64,000 nt of DNA from Nostoc sp. ATCC 43529 (GTDB lineage: Bacteria; Cyanobacteriota; Cyanobacteriia; Cyanobacteriales; Nostocaceae), in contig LWTK01000105.1 in the NCBI GenBank assembly GCA_003326205.1, forward strand, positions 253,426 through 317,425, read 5' to 3'. The notes under the pieces were generated by a model. The model saw only the letters and a program-made list of their open reading frames with translations. It made no database searches and was not told the origin of the DNA. Of this stretch, positions 61,461 to 64,000 are shown piece by piece; positions within the stretch are counted from its first letter, which is position 1, and every line of letters starts with the position of its first letter. A program made the translations under genes and the position numbers.

Positions 61461-62423
61461 ATGGCTGAATTTTTTTCTACTTATGAATCACCAATAGTCT
61501 ACATGGTATTGGAGGCTTTATTAGGATTATCGCTTTATTTACCACTAATGGCTGGACAGTTGTCTTTGGCTAGTCCGGGATTTTATGCTTTAGGTGGATA
61601 TATTGCAGCGATTTTATCTACAAAGGTTTTTCCATCTAGTAATAATTTATTTCCAATTCCATTTCTGTTATTGGAAATGTTAATTGCTGGTGTAGTTTCT
61701 GGTATATTAGCTGTAGCAGTGGGAATTCCGGCATTGCGATTGCGGGGAATTTATTTAGCGATCGCCACCATTGCTTTTGTAGAAGTATTGCGAGTTGTAT
61801 CGTTAAATTTAGATATTACAGGCGGTGCTGTAGGAATTTTTGGTATTCCTCAACCATTTCAAAGCCAACTTGAATATTTACGGATTGCTTTGCCATTACT
61901 ATTAATTAGTATGGTGTTATTTTACCGTTTAGAACGCATTCGCACGGGTAGGGCATTCATCGCCATTCGCGAAGATGAATTAGCTGCCAGTGCAATGGGA
62001 ATTAACCCCACTTACTACAAAGTTTTAGCCTTTACCCTCGGAGCCATTCTTGCCGGCATTGTCGGTGTAATTAGCGCTCATTTCCTCAATACTTGGAATG
62101 CTCGACAAGGTACTTTTGATGCCAGCATTACCTATTTAACGATTGTCTTAATTGGTGGTTCGAGAACTTTTTTAGGCTCGGTAGTAGGTGCTATTGTCTT
62201 GAAAGTTTTATTAGAAATTATTTTGCGAAGAATAGCTGATATAGCTGGGTTACCCATTTGGTTAGCCCAATTTTTACGCGATGGTAGATTAATTATTTAT
62301 GGTATTTTGATAGTTTTAGGAACTATATTTTTCCCCCAAGGATTTGTTACTCCAGATAGTTTGAAAAAATGTAAAAAACAATTGAGCAAGTTAATTTATC
62401 AGATATCAAGGCAGACAAGTTAA
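61461..62423 (+). CDS. livM: ABC transporter permease LivM-like
   Basis: 320 aa, about nine spans. LivM features: LSLASPGFYALGGYIAAIL, a RLRGIYLAIATIAFVEVLRV segment and GGSRTFLGSVVGAIVLKVLLE. Together with LivH forms the transmembrane core. Only 7 bp to the ATPase gene. ATG start. Confidence 0.92.
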   Translation: MAEFFSTYESPIVYMVLEALLGLSLYLPLMAGQLSLASPGFYALGGYIAAILSTKVFPSSNNLFPIPFLLLEMLIAGVVSGILAVAVGIPALRLRGIYLAIATIAFVEVLRVVSLNLDITGGAVGIFGIPQPFQSQLEYLRIALPLLLISMVLFYRLERIRTGRAFIAIREDELAASAMGINPTYYKVLAFTLGAILAGIVGVISAHFLNTWNARQGTFDASITYLTIVLIGGSRTFLGSVVGAIVLKVLLEIILRRIADIAGLPIWLAQFLRDGRLIIYGILIVLGTIFFPQGFVTPDSLKKCKKQLSKLIYQISRQTS

Positions 62424-62430
62424 TAAACAA

Positions 62431-63201
62431 ATGACAAATAACATTATTTTAGAAGCTAAATCACTAACTCGCCGCTTTGGAGGTTTAGTGGCGGTGAATA
62501 ATGTATCTTTTTCAGTCAATCAACATGAAATTTTTGGATTGATTGGCCCTAACGGTGCCGGGAAAACAACACTGTTTAATTTGATTACAGCTTTTATTCC
62601 TCTTTCTAGTGGAGAATTACGCTATCAAGGTGCTAATATTTCCCAAATGCGCCCGCATCAAATTGCAGGTTTAGGTATTGCTCGGACTTTTCAGAATATT
62701 CGCTTATTTGGTGAATTATCAGCGTTAGAAAATGTAGTAATTGCCAGACATTTGGATAATAAAAGTAATGTATTAACAGGAGTTTTGGGATTACCACGAG
62801 CGCGTCGAGAAGAGAAAAAAAGCAGGCGAAAAGCTTTACAATTATTGGAGATGGTAGGCTTGAGCGATCGCGCCGAAGAAAAAGCGAAAAACTTCGCCTA
62901 TGGTGACCAACGCCGCTTAGAAATTGCCCGCGCTTTAGCCCTAGAACCGCAAATTTTACTTCTCGATGAACCTGCTGCGGGAATGAACCCCTATGAAAAA
63001 CACCAACTGAGTGAATTTATCCGGAGTCTGCGAGAACAGTTTAATTTAACAATTGTATTGATTGAACATCACGTACCATTAGTAATGGGTTTGTGCGATC
63101 GCATTGCTGTTTTAGATTTTGGACAATTGATTGCTTTGGGCGAACCAGCTATAGTTAGAAACGATCCGGCTGTAATTGAAGCTTATTTGGGAAATGAATA
63201 A
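62431..63201 (+). CDS. livG: ABC transporter ATPase LivG-like
   Basis: 256 aa. Walker A GPNGAGKTT near residue 39, Q-loop ARTFQN, signature YGDQRRLEIAR, Walker B ILLLDEPAAGMNP, H-loop IEHH. It powers amino acid uptake by the operon. A second ATPase (LivF) would be expected and is not seen before the convergent gene, so it is coded elsewhere or absent. Seven bases after livM. Confidence 0.93.
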   Translation: MTNNIILEAKSLTRRFGGLVAVNNVSFSVNQHEIFGLIGPNGAGKTTLFNLITAFIPLSSGELRYQGANISQMRPHQIAGLGIARTFQNIRLFGELSALENVVIARHLDNKSNVLTGVLGLPRARREEKKSRRKALQLLEMVGLSDRAEEKAKNFAYGDQRRLEIARALALEPQILLLDEPAAGMNPYEKHQLSEFIRSLREQFNLTIVLIEHHVPLVMGLCDRIAVLDFGQLIALGEPAIVRNDPAVIEAYLGNE

Positions 63202-63218
63202 TTTATTAACTGTGAAAT

Positions 63219-64000
63219 TTAAGCAGACAAAGTTGTGATAAATTCTTCTAAAGAATTTACAGCGATCGCACTATCCATTAAACTTTCTAATTGCTCTACA
63301 CTTTCGCCCTCAAGCCTTGCTTCTACCTCTTGAGGAATTTCGCCAAAACGTCGTCGTAATACTCTGATTAACTGCTGTCGCGCACCTTGTTGAATACCTT
63401 GTTGAATACCCAGTTGAATACCTCTTTGCTCAATTTCTTGATACCAAGGCGATTCTCGCAATACTGCCATATCCCACCTCATGATTTGTTGTACTAAAGG
63501 TGTGTCTAACACAAAGCTAGCAAAAAACGCCAGCAAAGATTCTAATTGATCTAACTGTGCATCTGCTCGCAATATTTGTAATGCGCGTTGCACTACCGAT
63601 GCTTCTCCCCCTCCTCGCAGGATGGGTACAAACGGTAACAATGACGGTAGTGGTTGCCTAAAAACTATTTCAGCATCCACTTCCCACAAATTAATTACGC
63701 GATAATCTTGAATAGCACGTAATCCCAAAAATTCCTGCTCGTAAGTACTGGCAATAGTTAAGCTGGATGGGGGCGGTAAGATGTTGACGAGTACTGGGTA
63801 AGTTGGTAGTTGGTAGCGTTCTTGTGCTAAAGCAGCATAGGCTCTCATCCGTAGAGGCATGTGTGCTGTGTAACGTAACTGTAGTTCATTTAGTACTAGA
63901 AAATCTCCATGAGTAGGGCTGTATGCCTTCACCAAAACATCAGTTTCCCGGCTAACCCATTGAAACTCCGAACCAAGAATTTCTTTTGCCACAACTTCAG
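63219..64000 (-). CDS. DUF4351/Rpn-like nuclease family protein, N-terminus beyond window
   Basis: Minus strand, open to the right edge, so the true start is outside. The visible 260 codons include a PD-(D/E)XK-type region (ETDVLVKAYS, LVLNELQLRY, AYPVLVNIL-like) and a C-terminal DUF4351 domain with LLRRFGEIPQEVEARLEGESVEQLE; a run of GIQ/QGIQQGA repeats links them. Such proteins are plentiful in cyanobacteria and related to Rpn recombination-promoting nucleases. Converges with livG, 17 bp apart. Confidence 0.82.
   Translation of the reverse strand, partial: EVVAKEILGSEFQWVSRETDVLVKAYSPTHGDFLVLNELQLRYTAHMPLRMRAYAALAQERYQLPTYPVLVNILPPPSSLTIASTYEQEFLGLRAIQDYRVINLWEVDAEIVFRQPLPSLLPFVPILRGGGEASVVQRALQILRADAQLDQLESLLAFFASFVLDTPLVQQIMRWDMAVLRESPWYQEIEQRGIQLGIQQGIQQGARQQLIRVLRRRFGEIPQEVEARLEGESVEQLESLMDSAIAVNSLEEFITTLSA

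Overview
The window reads as a chromosomal segment of a filamentous, heterocyst-type cyanobacterium (Nostocales). The support is indirect, since there is no rRNA: very many GCGATCGC (HIP1) octamers, heptanucleotide tandem repeats of the STRR kind between genes, small dispersed palindromic repeats, an intact petN for the cytochrome b6f complex, and families typical of this group (zinc-ribbon Ser/Thr kinases, multi-GAF histidine kinases, DUF3181, DUF3536 GH57, DUF6464, Uma2, DUF4351).

Layout. 1-949: 5' part of a beta-helix protein with a Pro-Thr tail, cut by the window edge. 1095-5874 (minus): two bacterial dynamin-like GTPases with a small membrane protein between them. 6129-12371: central metabolism and housekeeping (phosphoketolase, RimM, an AvtA-type aminotransferase, class III alcohol/formaldehyde dehydrogenase). 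12597-15983: a double, degenerate class III cyclase-like protein and a PaaK-type CoA ligase, separated by a fold-back repeat. 16384-21304: two tandem zinc-ribbon Ser/Thr kinases and a start-less RTX/PPC remnant. 21553-23251: pgk and a universal stress protein. 23540-26289: Uma2 nuclease, decayed Uma2 pieces and two toxin-antitoxin modules. 26557-31179 (minus): a third dynamin-like GTPase (E. coli CrfC/RdcA type), a coiled-coil partner and a patatin phospholipase. 31323-33455: a NarL-type two-component pair. 33644-39797: HNH nuclease, GH57, Ca2+/H+ exchanger and a homocitrate synthase-family enzyme. 39820-47988: a four-GAF histidine kinase, petN with a 54-residue neighbour, an ethylene-receptor-like hybrid kinase and its response-regulator kinase. 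48195-53204: exonuclease, beta-lactamase-like hydrolase, NlpC/P60 endopeptidase, glycosyltransferase and MFS transporter. 53238-56840: tRNA-Arg(ACG), moaC and several small cyanobacterial proteins. 57002-58385: a broken IS605/IS1341-type tnpB element. 58608-63201: a branched-chain/neutral amino acid ABC transporter operon with a Uma2 gene inside it. 63219-64000: a DUF4351/Rpn-like gene cut by the edge.

The most interesting content is the set of three dynamin-like GTPases in two separate minus-strand clusters. The first pair resembles LeoA/LeoBC (Eleos-like) anti-phage dynamins. The second pairs a CrfC/RdcA homologue with a coiled-coil protein and a patatin lipase, a plausible membrane-acting system. 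Other points worth a second look are an ethylene-binding domain with its ligand residues conserved, a GAF domain with cyanobacteriochrome-like cysteines, gene starts formed by tandem repeats, a tnpB killed by a 26-bp net insertion at its catalytic Glu, and a family of terminator-like palindromes at gene ends.

Functions are inferred from protein motifs read by eye; no database search was run.
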